DNA of 45,628 nucleotides. It comes from an uncultured Alphaproteobacteria bacterium. Lineage in GTDB: Bacteria; Pseudomonadota; Alphaproteobacteria; CAAHEQ01; UBA3637. Made by a program: the position numbers and the translations under genes. The stretch covers positions 1 to 45,628 of the forward strand of contig CALXXX010000014.1 in assembly GCA_944392795.1 (NCBI GenBank), in the 5' to 3' direction. Shown here piece after piece: positions 29,180-39,454 of the stretch (position 1 is its first letter; every line of letters starts with the position of its first letter). A model generated the notes under the pieces. The model worked only from the letters and a program-made list of their open reading frames with translations. It ran no database searches and was not told the origin of the DNA.

Positions 29180-29209
29180 AGTTTAATAGTATGAAAGGAT
29201 AATGTATCC

Positions 29210-31867
<2,658 letters not shown>

Positions 31868-31893
31868 GTCCAGTTTAACTGAACGTTTAAAAG

Positions 31894-31922
31894 TCCCCTG
31901 CTCTCAAAGCAGGGGATTTTTT
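31894..31922 (+). terminator. Strong intrinsic terminator after ppdK
   Basis: TCCCCTGCT pairs with AGCAGGGGA around a CTCAA loop, followed by TTTTTT. Confidence 0.95.
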
Positions 31923-31942
31923 GATCATCTATTTTTAACGCT

Positions 31943-32179
31943 AGACAAGATTTCTTTTGTCTGATAATCTGTAATCGTTGACATACGTTGTATGCAACAA
32001 GGGCGTAGAAAACCCTTTCCAAAACAAGTCGTTAAAGCATAACGACTTTAAATAAGTATGCCGATGTTCTGCCTTATATGGGCGGATGTCGGCGAATAAG
32101 GCTTTGGCTGAATAAACCGAGCCGTCTTTGTTTTGGAACGGTTTTCTAACATCCGCCCACCTTATCGGTGGGTTTTGTT
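31943..32179 (+). ncRNA. Candidate structured RNA, six or more hairpins
   Basis: This gap between the ppdK terminator and a lipoprotein gene folds densely. Hairpins: 31943-31950/31955-31962 with TTTC loop; 31977-31985/31991-31998. A long-range closing stem pairs 32001-32005 with 32054-32058 plus 100 (32154-32158), 32006-32014 with 32140-32148, and 32017-32027 with 32128-32138: 25 bp in all. It encloses hairpins 32028-32033/32041-32046, 32060-32073/32081-32093 (13 bp, one bulge) and 32100-32107/32117-32123. A terminator hairpin 32156-32161/32167-32172 with TTTTGTT follows. Bases 32080-32089 can also pair perfectly with 32149-32158. It could be a trans-acting RNA, a cis leader for the 32204 gene, or a C4-like antisense RNA. 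No clear promoter is seen. Confidence 0.5.
32156..32179 (+). terminator. Terminator hairpin ending the structured RNA region
   Basis: CCCACC and GGTGGG pair around TTATC, followed by TTTTGTT. It lies 25 bases before the lipoprotein ATG at 32204, so it either ends an independent RNA or acts as an attenuator. Its 5' arm overlaps bases used by two other possible pairings. Confidence 0.7.
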
Positions 32180-32203
32180 ATAACAAACAGAGGATTTTAG
32201 AAA

Positions 32204-32605
32204 ATGAAAAAAATATTATTATCTTTGATCGGAACGTCTTTCCTGATTAGTTGCACTCATTTAACATATAGAGAACAAGAAAATTTAGCTATTTTAAGAA
32301 ATAACGGCATAACAATAGATAAAGCTGGATATTATGAAGCTCCTAACTCTCCTTTAGCCGCTGGTCTCCTTAACATTTTACCGGGATTTGGTAATTTTTA
32401 TTTAGCTATGGGAGAGGGAGCTGATTCTAATCATTATGTTTTTGGTTTTATCAATCTTTTACTATGGCCTATTTCACCTCTTTGGGCCGTTCCAGAAGGT
32501 GTTATTGATGCTCAGACTATTAATAAAAGAGAAATGATTTATTTTTATAAATCAGATCCTTATGGAAAAAACGAATTAAGACAAAAAGAAATTATACTTA
32601 AGTGA
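32204..32605 (+). CDS. Small lipoprotein with Gly-rich hydrophobic core
   Basis: A 133-aa predicted lipoprotein: MKKILLSLIGTSFLISC with lipobox Cys 17. The mature part has a helical stretch, then a Gly/Pro-rich hydrophobic segment (AAGLLNILPGFGNFYLA) and a second one (FGFINLLLWPISPLWAVPE), and ends VIDAQTINKREMIYFY. The paired hydrophobic segments with an acidic loop recall small TM2-like membrane proteins, but I cannot name a family. AGAGGA at 32189-32194 serves as a distant SD. It sits just after the structured RNA. Its stop overlaps a GTG start of a 40-codon ORF (GTGA). Confidence 0.7.
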   Translation: MKKILLSLIGTSFLISCTHLTYREQENLAILRNNGITIDKAGYYEAPNSPLAAGLLNILPGFGNFYLAMGEGADSNHYVFGFINLLLWPISPLWAVPEGVIDAQTINKREMIYFYKSDPYGKNELRQKEIILK

Positions 32606-32724
32606 TTTACTATAACGCAACATATGATTTTCAAAATTGGGAGCCAGAAAAAGAAATCGATTTTTGGCAAAAACAAATTTTTGTTCGAAATTTTCTGATT
32701 CTTTATATTTTGTATTATCAATAG
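32602..32724 (+). CDS. Candidate 40-aa small protein
   Basis: A GTG-started ORF overlapping the lipoprotein stop by 4 bases (GTGA), a typical coupling arrangement, and ending at a TAG that touches the following terminator hairpin. The peptide begins MIYYNATYDFQNWEPEKEID, then FWQKQIFVRN, and ends in a short hydrophobic tail LILYILYYQ. Trp, Glu and Lys content is unlike a random A/T-rich frame. It could be a small membrane-associated partner of the lipoprotein, or a frameshifted C-terminal remnant of it. There is no independent SD. Confidence 0.45.
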   Translation: MIYYNATYDFQNWEPEKEIDFWQKQIFVRNFLILYILYYQ

Positions 32725-32757
32725 CCCTCCACTTTTTAGCAGTTGGAGGGCTCCTCT
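32723..32757 (+). terminator. Terminator after small-lipoprotein unit
   Basis: A perfect 9-bp stem AGCCCTCCA/TGGAGGGCT with a 12-base loop, followed by CCTCTTT. The T tract is weak but the stem is strong. Confidence 0.65.
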
Positions 32758-32779
32758 TTAAAAGCTTCTAATAAAAAAC

Positions 32780-32808
32780 TTGAAAAATGTTCAAAATTTT
32801 TATATTAT
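32780..32808 (+). promoter_or_regulatory. Promoter for exported 232-aa protein
   Basis: TTGAAA (32780-32785), 17 bases, TATTAT (32803-32808). The start would be ~17 bases before the ATG at 32832, preceded by the SD AAGGAGAAAG. Confidence 0.6.
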
Positions 32809-32831
32809 CTCTATAAAAAAAGGAGAAAGAG

Positions 32832-33530
32832 ATGATAAATACACATAAATTCTTACCATTAACAGCGGCCGGACTAATGGTCTTTTCAGCTCTTGCTGAC
32901 GACGCACAAAAACAGACGGAAATGAACTCAAAATCAACGTCTCAACAACAAAGAATTATCACAACTCATGTCATCTATATTAACAACACTCGTGAAAAAG
33001 ATACTTTCGTTCAAGATGCTTTCACTGACTTAAAAACATTCTCTAATGCTATTGATAGTTTTGCTGGAAGTCAAAATTCTATGACAAAAGAACAAGCCGA
33101 ACGTTCTGCCTTTGATAAATACACCGCTGATTTTAGTTTAAAAGAATGGATGGCAACAAGTTATCTAATCGCCAGTAAAACAACACAAATTGCCAATGAT
33201 TTATCCAAAGCAGCTATGGCATCTGAGACTGAAAAACCTTTTTTCCAATATAAAGCCTTATTAAAACCACTCTCTGCTCAAACGCTACATTTACCTAAAG
33301 AAATGGCTGCTTACAAGTTAACCCCGCTAGAAGAAGCTCGTGTTCGTGTTGCTTTTTGTGCCGGAATAAATCAACTTAACCGTTATGCCATGAAACAACC
33401 TGTTGCAAATTTACCAACCATTTATGTAAATGCGGCTAAAGAATGGACAAACTATTATATAACTCTACGTAATCAACAGGCAAAACAAATTCAACCTATG
33501 TTGCGTGATATCATTCAATATCAATATTAA
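32832..33530 (+). CDS. Unknown exported protein
   Basis: A 232-aa protein with a signal peptide (residues 1-22, cleavage at ALA/DD). The mature protein starts with a Gln/Ser/Thr-rich linker and then predicted helices (FTDLKTFSNAIDSF; KEWMATSYLIASKTTQIANDLSKA; EEARVRVAFCAGINQLNRY). I do not recognise a family and see no catalytic motif. It has its own promoter, a strong SD and a strong terminator 5 bases past the stop, so it is a monocistronic, probably well-expressed periplasmic protein. Confidence 0.65.
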   Translation: MINTHKFLPLTAAGLMVFSALADDAQKQTEMNSKSTSQQQRIITTHVIYINNTREKDTFVQDAFTDLKTFSNAIDSFAGSQNSMTKEQAERSAFDKYTADFSLKEWMATSYLIASKTTQIANDLSKAAMASETEKPFFQYKALLKPLSAQTLHLPKEMAAYKLTPLEEARVRVAFCAGINQLNRYAMKQPVANLPTIYVNAAKEWTNYYITLRNQQAKQIQPMLRDIIQYQY

Positions 33531-33559
33531 AAAAAGTCCCTCATAAGAGGGACTTTTTA
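33531..33559 (+). terminator. Intrinsic terminator after 232-aa protein
   Basis: AGTCCCTC and GAGGGACT around ATAA, with A's before and TTTT after. It could work in both directions. Confidence 0.9.
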
Positions 33560-33581
33560 CATTAATTCAGAGAAATCATTT

Positions 33582-34178
33582 ATGAAAGTTTCTTCTTTAC
33601 TGTTGCTCGGAACTATTGCTCTTTTATCAGGATGTCAAATAGAAAAAACAACCTCTCCTTCCTCTTCTTTCCCGCTTGAGCCAGAAACATTGTCTCAATC
33701 GATTAATGACTGGTTTCCTATTCCTAATGGGCAAGATAAAGTACTCTCATCTGTTGAAGAATTTCTGCTTTATAAAAGTTTAGCTCATTTATCTCAACAA
33801 ATGGAAAAGCAAATTTCCTCCATTATCCAAAAAAATCCACGGAAAAAAGACTGTTTAACCAAAAAAGTTATTTCTCTTTTACCTCCTGCACATCTCAATA
33901 GAGTATCTCTTCTTCCTTATCAAACACAAGATATCCAAAATAAATTGGCTTTACCAAAAGAGCGTATTCTTACTGTATCTGAAATTTATGAAACATTTCA
34001 AGCTCTTATGGCTGCAGATATTCAAGATAAAACTTTAAAAGAAAGCTTAATTTACTATAAGGAAATGCAACTTCTTTTTGAAAAAGCATCCCAAAAAATA
34101 CTCTCTCACTCAAGCAGAAACACAAATAATAAACGTTTAATCTCTTTTACAGCTCACTTAGAAAAAGTCAAAAATTAA
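33582..34178 (+). CDS. Unknown lipoprotein
   Basis: A 198-aa predicted lipoprotein: MKVSSLLLLGTIALLSGC, lipobox Cys 18. A Ser/Pro-rich stretch follows, then charged helices (SVEEFLLYKSLAHLSQQMEK; EIYETFQALMAADIQDKTLK). I cannot assign a family. It begins 22 bases after the previous terminator with no evident promoter between, so low read-through or an unrecognised promoter must drive it. The SD is poor (CAGAGAAAT). Length and helical character resemble the preceding 232-aa protein, hinting at related roles. Confidence 0.65.
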   Translation: MKVSSLLLLGTIALLSGCQIEKTTSPSSSFPLEPETLSQSINDWFPIPNGQDKVLSSVEEFLLYKSLAHLSQQMEKQISSIIQKNPRKKDCLTKKVISLLPPAHLNRVSLLPYQTQDIQNKLALPKERILTVSEIYETFQALMAADIQDKTLKESLIYYKEMQLLFEKASQKILSHSSRNTNNKRLISFTAHLEKVKN

Positions 34179-34185
34179 CAGTAAA

Positions 34186-34217
34186 CAAAAAAAGCCCCAT
34201 TAAATGGGGCTTTTATA
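34186..34217. terminator. Bidirectional terminator between lipoprotein and secF
   Basis: AGCCCCAT and ATGGGGCT around TAA, with an A run on the left and TTTT on the right. It serves the + lipoprotein gene and the - secF gene. Confidence 0.9.
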
Positions 34218-34230
34218 TGATATTTTATTT

Positions 34231-35202
34231 CTAAATTCGGCCAGCTTCTTTTGCTTTCAGCTCATATTTTGCAGCTTCAGCATAAGGTCCTTCTTCTTCA
34301 ATCTTTGTTCCGACATTGCGTAAATCGAAGAAACGCAATAATGGAACTGCGATATATAAAGAAGAATAAGTTCCAATAATAATACCTAAGAACAAACAGA
34401 CAGAGAACCCAAATAAAGTCTCTCCACCCATTAACATTAAAACGATTAACATCAGCATTGTTGTCACAGAAGTTAACAATGTTCTGGATAAAGTATCATT
34501 TAAGCTTTTGTTGAGCAATTCAGGTATCGGCATTTTACGATATAGTTTCAAATTTTCACGAATACGGTCAAAGTTAACCACTTTATCATTTGTTACATAA
34601 CCAGCCATAGATAGTAGACCGGCAACAACCGTCATATTAAAATCAAGCCCGACAACCGAGAAAAAACCAATGGTTATAATTAAATCGTGTGCCAAAGCAA
34701 TCAAACAAGCCATAGCAAACTGCCACTCGAAACGGAACCAAATATAAATGGCAATTGCTAATAAAGCAAAGACGGAAGCCCAAAAGCTTTTACGCAAAAG
34801 TTCTGCTCCAACTTTCGGACCAACAACTTCAATTCGACGATATTCAATCCCTTGTCCTAAAGTTTCTTTAATTTGAGCAATAACTTGTGCTTGTTGAGTT
34901 TTATCTGAAGTATCTACTAACACATGCAGTAACATTTCATTACCGGAAGTTCCGATTGATTGCAAACTTGTCTCACCCAAATTTAACTTACCAACCTTAT
35001 CACGCATCTCTGCCATATTTATTTGCTCTTCGGATTGGACTTCAACTAAAATACCGCCCAAAAAATCAATCCCATAATCTAATCCCTTTGTATATAAAGC
35101 CACAAAAGAACCAATAATCAACAATAAAGACGCGATAAAAGCATATTTACTTTGTTTAATAAAATTGAATTGTTTGGTTGGTTTAAAATTTGTTTTTAAC
35201 AT
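34231..35202 (-). CDS. secF: Protein translocase subunit SecF
   Basis: A 323-aa SecF, partner of SecD in proton-driven completion of Sec translocation at the inner membrane. TM1 begins YAFIASLLLIIGSFV, followed by the SecDF signature GLDYGIDFLGGILVEV and a small periplasmic domain. Five further TM helices carry LIALAHDLIITIGFF, YVTNDKVVNFDRIREN and SRTLLTSVTTML. I chose the ATG at 35202 because AAGGTGG lies 6-7 bases upstream; a GTG three codons earlier (35211) is possible. Last gene of the yajC-secD-secF operon. Confidence 0.96.
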   Translation of the reverse strand: MLKTNFKPTKQFNFIKQSKYAFIASLLLIIGSFVALYTKGLDYGIDFLGGILVEVQSEEQINMAEMRDKVGKLNLGETSLQSIGTSGNEMLLHVLVDTSDKTQQAQVIAQIKETLGQGIEYRRIEVVGPKVGAELLRKSFWASVFALLAIAIYIWFRFEWQFAMACLIALAHDLIITIGFFSVVGLDFNMTVVAGLLSMAGYVTNDKVVNFDRIRENLKLYRKMPIPELLNKSLNDTLSRTLLTSVTTMLMLIVLMLMGGETLFGFSVCLFLGIIIGTYSSLYIAVPLLRFFDLRNVGTKIEEEGPYAEAAKYELKAKEAGRI

Positions 35203-35213
35203 TTCAGCCACCT

Positions 35214-36779
35214 TTATAATTTAATTGTTTTTGGTTTTTTAATTGTATACCAAATCATAATCAAGAATTTTGTAATCATAATTGCCGTAAACAGAGAAGT
35301 AAACACACCAACTCCCAATGTCACAGCAAATCCTTTAACCGGACCAGAGCCCATAAAGAACAAGACTGCCGCTGCAAAGAATGTTGTAATTTGACTATCA
35401 ATAATCGCAGAAAAAGCATTCTCAAAACCAGCATTGATAACTTGCAATGGAGAGCGTCCTAAGGCAACTTCATCTCTCATTCTGGCATAAATCAAGACAT
35501 TCGAGTCAACAGCCATACCGATTGTTAACGCAATACCGGCCAACCCTGGTAAAGTCAATGTTGCTCCCAAAGCACTTAATATAGAAACAATTAAAAACAC
35601 GTTCACCAATAAAGCGACATTTGCAAACATACCAAACCAACCATAGACAATTAACATAAAGGCAAAAACAAGAACAGTGCCGATTAAACAAGCATAAGCA
35701 CCAGCCTTAATAGAATCCTCACCCAGTCCTGCTCCGACAACTCGCTCTTCTATGACTTCCAAAGGAGCCGGTAAAGCACCTGAACGTAATAAAAGAGCTA
35801 AATCACTGGCAGATTGAACCGTGAAATTACCTGTAATCACACCTCTGCCCCCTGTAATCGGAGAATTAATAACTGGCGCTGAAATTATCTTTCCATCTAA
35901 CACGATTGCCAAACGACGACCAACATTTTCACTGGTAGCCTTCCCAAATTTTTGAGCGCCCAAAGACTTGAATGAAAAAGCAACAACAGCTTCACCAGCT
36001 TCACCATAATCAGCCTTAGCCGTATCTAATTGTTCACCACCAACAATCACGGCTCTTTTTAAAACTAAATACCCAGTCTCATCACCGCTCATCAGCATAG
36101 AATCAGGCGGAATTTTCCCGCGACGAGCATCCATTACACTTGTCTCTTCGTCAACCAAGTGAAAAGCCATCTTAGCTGTTTTTCCTAAAATTGCTTTTAC
36201 TTGCCCTGGATCTTGAACACCCGGCAACTGTAATACGATCCGATCTGCTCCTTGACGTTGTATAGAGGGTTCCTTTGTTCCCAACTCATCGATACGACGA
36301 CGAACAATCTCTATAGACTGTGTAACAGCCTCTGTTTTCATTTTATTCAGAGCTTCTTCTGAAAATTGAACTTGCATCTCATTGCCGTCAACTTTAAAAG
36401 TTAGTCCTTCCTCCAACTTACTAATAGTTCCTTGAACATTCATAAGCTCTGTCGTATCCAATACCTTTAACTTCATCACGCCATCTTCGACGCCCAAACC
36501 TGAAAATTTAATTCGGCTTTCACGCAACGAAGAGCGTGTCCCATCGGCTAAGGAATTTAATCGCTCATTAACAAGATCGCCTATTTTTATTTCAAGCAAC
36601 AAATGAGAGCCACCTTGCAAATCTAATCCGAGGGGCATTGGACGCCACCATTCCTGCATAGATTTTGGTACTTTTTCTTGATAAATATCACTCGGAATAA
36701 AATTCGGAATACAGAAAAAAACTCCAAGCAAAGAGATGACAATTACTGTCCATGCACGCCATTTCGGATAACCAAACAT
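35214..36779 (-). CDS. secD: Protein translocase subunit SecD
   Basis: A 521-aa SecD. TM1 is AWTVIVISLLGVFFCIPNF. The DLQGGSHLLLEI signature comes next, then the large periplasmic domain with RRRIDELGTKEPSIQRQG and VQLPGVQDPGQVKAILGKTA. The C-terminal five-TM bundle holds LPGLAGIALTIGMAVDSNVL and YARMRDEVALG. The length is standard. SD GGAAAG precedes the ATG. It sits 12 bases after yajC and ends next to secF. Confidence 0.97.
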   Translation of the reverse strand: MFGYPKWRAWTVIVISLLGVFFCIPNFIPSDIYQEKVPKSMQEWWRPMPLGLDLQGGSHLLLEIKIGDLVNERLNSLADGTRSSLRESRIKFSGLGVEDGVMKLKVLDTTELMNVQGTISKLEEGLTFKVDGNEMQVQFSEEALNKMKTEAVTQSIEIVRRRIDELGTKEPSIQRQGADRIVLQLPGVQDPGQVKAILGKTAKMAFHLVDEETSVMDARRGKIPPDSMLMSGDETGYLVLKRAVIVGGEQLDTAKADYGEAGEAVVAFSFKSLGAQKFGKATSENVGRRLAIVLDGKIISAPVINSPITGGRGVITGNFTVQSASDLALLLRSGALPAPLEVIEERVVGAGLGEDSIKAGAYACLIGTVLVFAFMLIVYGWFGMFANVALLVNVFLIVSILSALGATLTLPGLAGIALTIGMAVDSNVLIYARMRDEVALGRSPLQVINAGFENAFSAIIDSQITTFFAAAVLFFMGSGPVKGFAVTLGVGVFTSLFTAIMITKFLIMIWYTIKKPKTIKL

Positions 36780-36791
36780 TCTTACTTTCCT

Positions 36792-37154
36792 TTACTTCTT
36801 TTTAGGTTGAGATTTTTCGTCCAAAATATCCATTTCGGAAACAACTTGAGAAATATACCCACGAAGTACTTTTACTTCAACTCCGTCAGCAATTTTAACA
36901 ATTAACTCACGATCATTCAGCACTTTGGAGACAGTTCCTTCTATACCGCCAACGATAACTGTTGCACCTTTTTCAATATCATTTAACATTTTTTCATGTG
37001 CTTTCATCCGCTTTTGCTGAGGACGAATGAGAAAAATATAAAAAATCACAAAAATAATAGCAAGCTGCAGAAGTACACGCATACCATTTCCTTCGCTTAC
37101 CGCAGGAGCTGTTGCCGCAGCGACTTCCTGAGCTATGGCTGAATTGATAAACAT
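36792..37154 (-). CDS. yajC: Preprotein translocase subunit YajC
   Basis: A 120-aa YajC, accessory to SecDF. A single TM helix (~27-45, VLLQLAIIFVIFYIFLIRPQ) ends in the RPQQKRMKAHEKML signature, followed by the cytoplasmic beta domain GATVIVGGIEGTVSKVLNDR and an acidic/Lys tail. The N-terminus is Ala-rich. Promoter at 37198-37225. Confidence 0.95.
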   Translation of the reverse strand: MFINSAIAQEVAAATAPAVSEGNGMRVLLQLAIIFVIFYIFLIRPQQKRMKAHEKMLNDIEKGATVIVGGIEGTVSKVLNDRELIVKIADGVEVKVLRGYISQVVSEMDILDEKSQPKKK

Positions 37155-37197
37155 GATTTTAAAAACCTCTTAATCTTTTATTAACCAAATCTTTTTC

Positions 37198-37225
37198 ACT
37201 ATACGCACTTTTAAAAAAAATGCAA
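37198..37225 (-). promoter_or_regulatory. Promoter for yajC-secD-secF
   Basis: On the - strand TTGCAT (37225-37220), 16 bases, TATAGT (37203-37198). The start is ~35-40 bases before the yajC ATG, whose AAGAGG SD is 12 bases away. Confidence 0.6.
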
Positions 37226-37249
37226 AGAAATTTTAAAGATTTTTTCTGC

Positions 37250-37624
37250 TTAAATTCCCAATGCCATTTTTAATTCATCACTGATACGGTCTAAGGTCCA
37301 AGGAGGATCCCAAACCAAACGCACATCAACAATCCCAACCCCTTCTACCTGAGAAACAGCATACGCCACCATTCCCGGCATTTCTCCGGCAATAGGACAG
37401 GTCGGAGCTGTTAAAGTCATCTCAATAGAAACATTTCCTTCTTCTGAAATATCTATTTTATAAATCAAGCCAAGCTCCCAAACATTCAACATCAGTTCTG
37501 GATCCTGAACTTGCTTTAAACCTTCTATGACCATTTCCCGTGTAGCAACAGAACTCCCCTTCGGGAGAGGCTTTCCCATTCGAGCATGTAAATCTGTCAA
37601 CTGTGCATCTAATTCTTCCGTCAT
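37250..37624 (-). CDS. sufT: SufT-like MIP18/DUF59 Fe-S assembly factor
   Basis: A 124-aa protein of the MIP18/DUF59 family. The core is VIEGLKQVQDPELMLNVWEL, YKIDISEEGNVSIEMTLTAPTCPI and VDVRLVWDPPWTLDRISDE. The Cys in APTCPI is the conserved reactive residue. SufT-type proteins help Fe-S cluster maturation or delivery. It overlaps sufS by ATGA and closes the suf operon. Confidence 0.9.
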   Translation of the reverse strand: MTEELDAQLTDLHARMGKPLPKGSSVATREMVIEGLKQVQDPELMLNVWELGLIYKIDISEEGNVSIEMTLTAPTCPIAGEMPGMVAYAVSQVEGVGIVDVRLVWDPPWTLDRISDELKMALGI

Positions 37625-38817
37625 AGTAAAATCGCCTTTGATTTTTCCAAAGCTTTAATAAAAGCTGTAATATCCTCTAAATCGTTATAAAGCCCGATAG
37701 AAGCCCGAATACTAGATGAAACACCGTATTTTTCTGTCACAGGTTCAGCGCAATGATGCCCCACACGAACGGCAACACCCTGTTTATCCAACAACATCGC
37801 TACATCTTGTGGATGTAATCCTTCAATATTAAAAGAAACAAGGCTTTTTTTCAAAGACATATCTCCTAAAGGCTTTACCCCCTTAATTGACCAAAGGCCA
37901 TCTTTTAAAGCATTCATAATCTTTTCTTCATGCTTTTCAATTTCCTCAATATCTGCTTTTTCCAAATAACGCAATGCTTCCGCAAAACCAATCGCTTCGA
38001 TAATTGCTGGAGTTCCGGCCTCAAATCGGGCTGGCGTTTCCGCAAAAGTGCTTTTTTCAAAAGTGACTGTCTTAACCATGTCCCCTCCACCTTGCCAAGG
38101 TTGTAAAGTATTCATAAGCTCTGCTTTTGCATATAAAAAGCCAATACCGGTCGGTCCATAAAGCTTATGACCAGAAGCTGCATAAAAATCACAGCCAATC
38201 TCAGATACATCAACCTTTTCATGAACAATGCCTTGACAACCATCAATCAATACCAAAGCTCCGGCCTCATGAGCTAATCTCGTAACCTCTTTAATCGGAA
38301 AAAGTGTCCCCAACACATTTGACATGTGAGTTATGCCAACTAATTTCGTTTTATCTGATAATTTAGACTTAAAATCATCAATATTTAAAGTTCCTTCTTC
38401 TGTCACTTCTGCGAACTTAACAATAATGCCCTTTTCAGAAGCTAATAATTGCCAAGGAACTAAGTTTGAATGATGTTCCGCTTCAGTTAATAAAACCTCA
38501 TCCCCCTCTTTAAGCGTACGGCCATAAGTTTGGGCTATAAGATTTAATCCTTCTGTTGCGCCGCGAACAAAAATAATATCTTTTTCTCGCGCTCCGATAA
38601 AATGCGCAACGGTTTTACGAGCATCTTCATAAGCAATCGTAGACATTTCTGATAAATAATATGCGCCTCGATGAACATTCGCATAATATGTCCTTGCCAT
38701 TTTTTCCATTGCGTTTAAAACAACATCCGGCTTTTGAGCTGACGCCGCACTATCTAAAAAAATCAAAGGATTACCATAAATTTTTTCATTAAAAATCGGA
38801 AAATCTTTCTTATTCAT
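37621..38817 (-). CDS. sufS: Cysteine desulfurase SufS
   Basis: A 398-aa PLP-dependent desulfurase supplying sulfur for the Suf system. The PLP Lys lies in AASGHKLYGPTGIG; the catalytic Cys is C356 in RVGHHCAEP. TEAEHHSNLVPWQ and RGATEGLNLIAQ are typical class II motifs. The ATG at 38817 overlaps the sufD stop by 8 bases (ATGAATAA); a start at 38856 would intrude 39 bases further into sufD. Neither SufE nor SufU, its usual sulfur acceptor, is encoded nearby. Confidence 0.96.
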   Translation of the reverse strand: MNKKDFPIFNEKIYGNPLIFLDSAASAQKPDVVLNAMEKMARTYYANVHRGAYYLSEMSTIAYEDARKTVAHFIGAREKDIIFVRGATEGLNLIAQTYGRTLKEGDEVLLTEAEHHSNLVPWQLLASEKGIIVKFAEVTEEGTLNIDDFKSKLSDKTKLVGITHMSNVLGTLFPIKEVTRLAHEAGALVLIDGCQGIVHEKVDVSEIGCDFYAASGHKLYGPTGIGFLYAKAELMNTLQPWQGGGDMVKTVTFEKSTFAETPARFEAGTPAIIEAIGFAEALRYLEKADIEEIEKHEEKIMNALKDGLWSIKGVKPLGDMSLKKSLVSFNIEGLHPQDVAMLLDKQGVAVRVGHHCAEPVTEKYGVSSSIRASIGLYNDLEDITAFIKALEKSKAILL

Positions 38818-39454
38818 GTGCGTCCATCCAATCTTCAATAAGCGATATTTTATCATCCGGCGTTATTTCGGATAAAAAACCTTTAATTAACATTTTTTGA
38901 GCTTCTGCTTGTGGAATGCCTCTTGTTCTTAAATAGAACAACTGTTCTTCATTCAAAGCACCTATAGCTGATCCATGAGAACATTTAACATCATCCGCAT
39001 AAATTTCTAATTCCGGAGTACATTTCACAGTCGCCTTATCAGACAATAAAATAGCCTGATGATTTTGACTGCCTTCACATTTTTGACTGTCAAAAGGAAT
39101 GCGAATGACTCCATCAAATTGGGCTTGACCCGTCTCGACCAATACACCTTTGATGATTTGACTGGAAAAAGTTTCAGAATGTGTATGTCGGATATCTGTC
39201 ATAATCACATTATCTGTCTCGGCTGCGGAAAGATAAACAATTTTAAGATCACAGGATGCGTTTTTCCCTTGTAATTCCACCTGAATATCAGCTTTTTGAC
39301 CTCGCATTAAGAAAAAAGCCTCATAACGCGCATTCTCTTCAACCCTAACAACAAAAGAGCCTGATATATCTATAGCCTCATGCCGTGTCAACCGACCAGT
39401 TGCCACCTGCAAATGAGTTCCTTTATTGATATCTATTTTATCGATAGCTGGCAT
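38810..39454 (-). CDS. sufD: SufD, short form
   Basis: A 214-aa SufD. With SufB and SufC it forms the Fe-S scaffold. The C-terminal half of the SufBD core is conserved: ILLSDKATVKCTPELEIYADDVKCSHG, GALNEEQLFYLRTRGI and AQKMLIKGFL. E. coli SufD is ~420 aa, so roughly the N-terminal 200 residues are missing; the gene is compact and in frame, not broken. I chose the ATG at 39454 (SD GAGAAGG); the in-frame start at 39514 lies 77 bases inside sufC. The overlap with sufC is then 17 bases. Confidence 0.85.
   Translation of the reverse strand: MPAIDKIDINKGTHLQVATGRLTRHEAIDISGSFVVRVEENARYEAFFLMRGQKADIQVELQGKNASCDLKIVYLSAAETDNVIMTDIRHTHSETFSSQIIKGVLVETGQAQFDGVIRIPFDSQKCEGSQNHQAILLSDKATVKCTPELEIYADDVKCSHGSAIGALNEEQLFYLRTRGIPQAEAQKMLIKGFLSEITPDDKISLIEDWMDAHE

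Noticed and set aside
31978-32006. TTGACA at 31978-31983 as an internal promoter of the structured RNA
   Set aside because: No acceptable -10 at 16-18 bases; the motif is part of the 31977-31998 hairpin.
32036-32149. Short + frame (MGGCRRIRLWLNKPSRLC) across the structured RNA
   Set aside because: It follows the hairpin arms, has no SD and its composition reflects RNA stems; treated as RNA, not protein.
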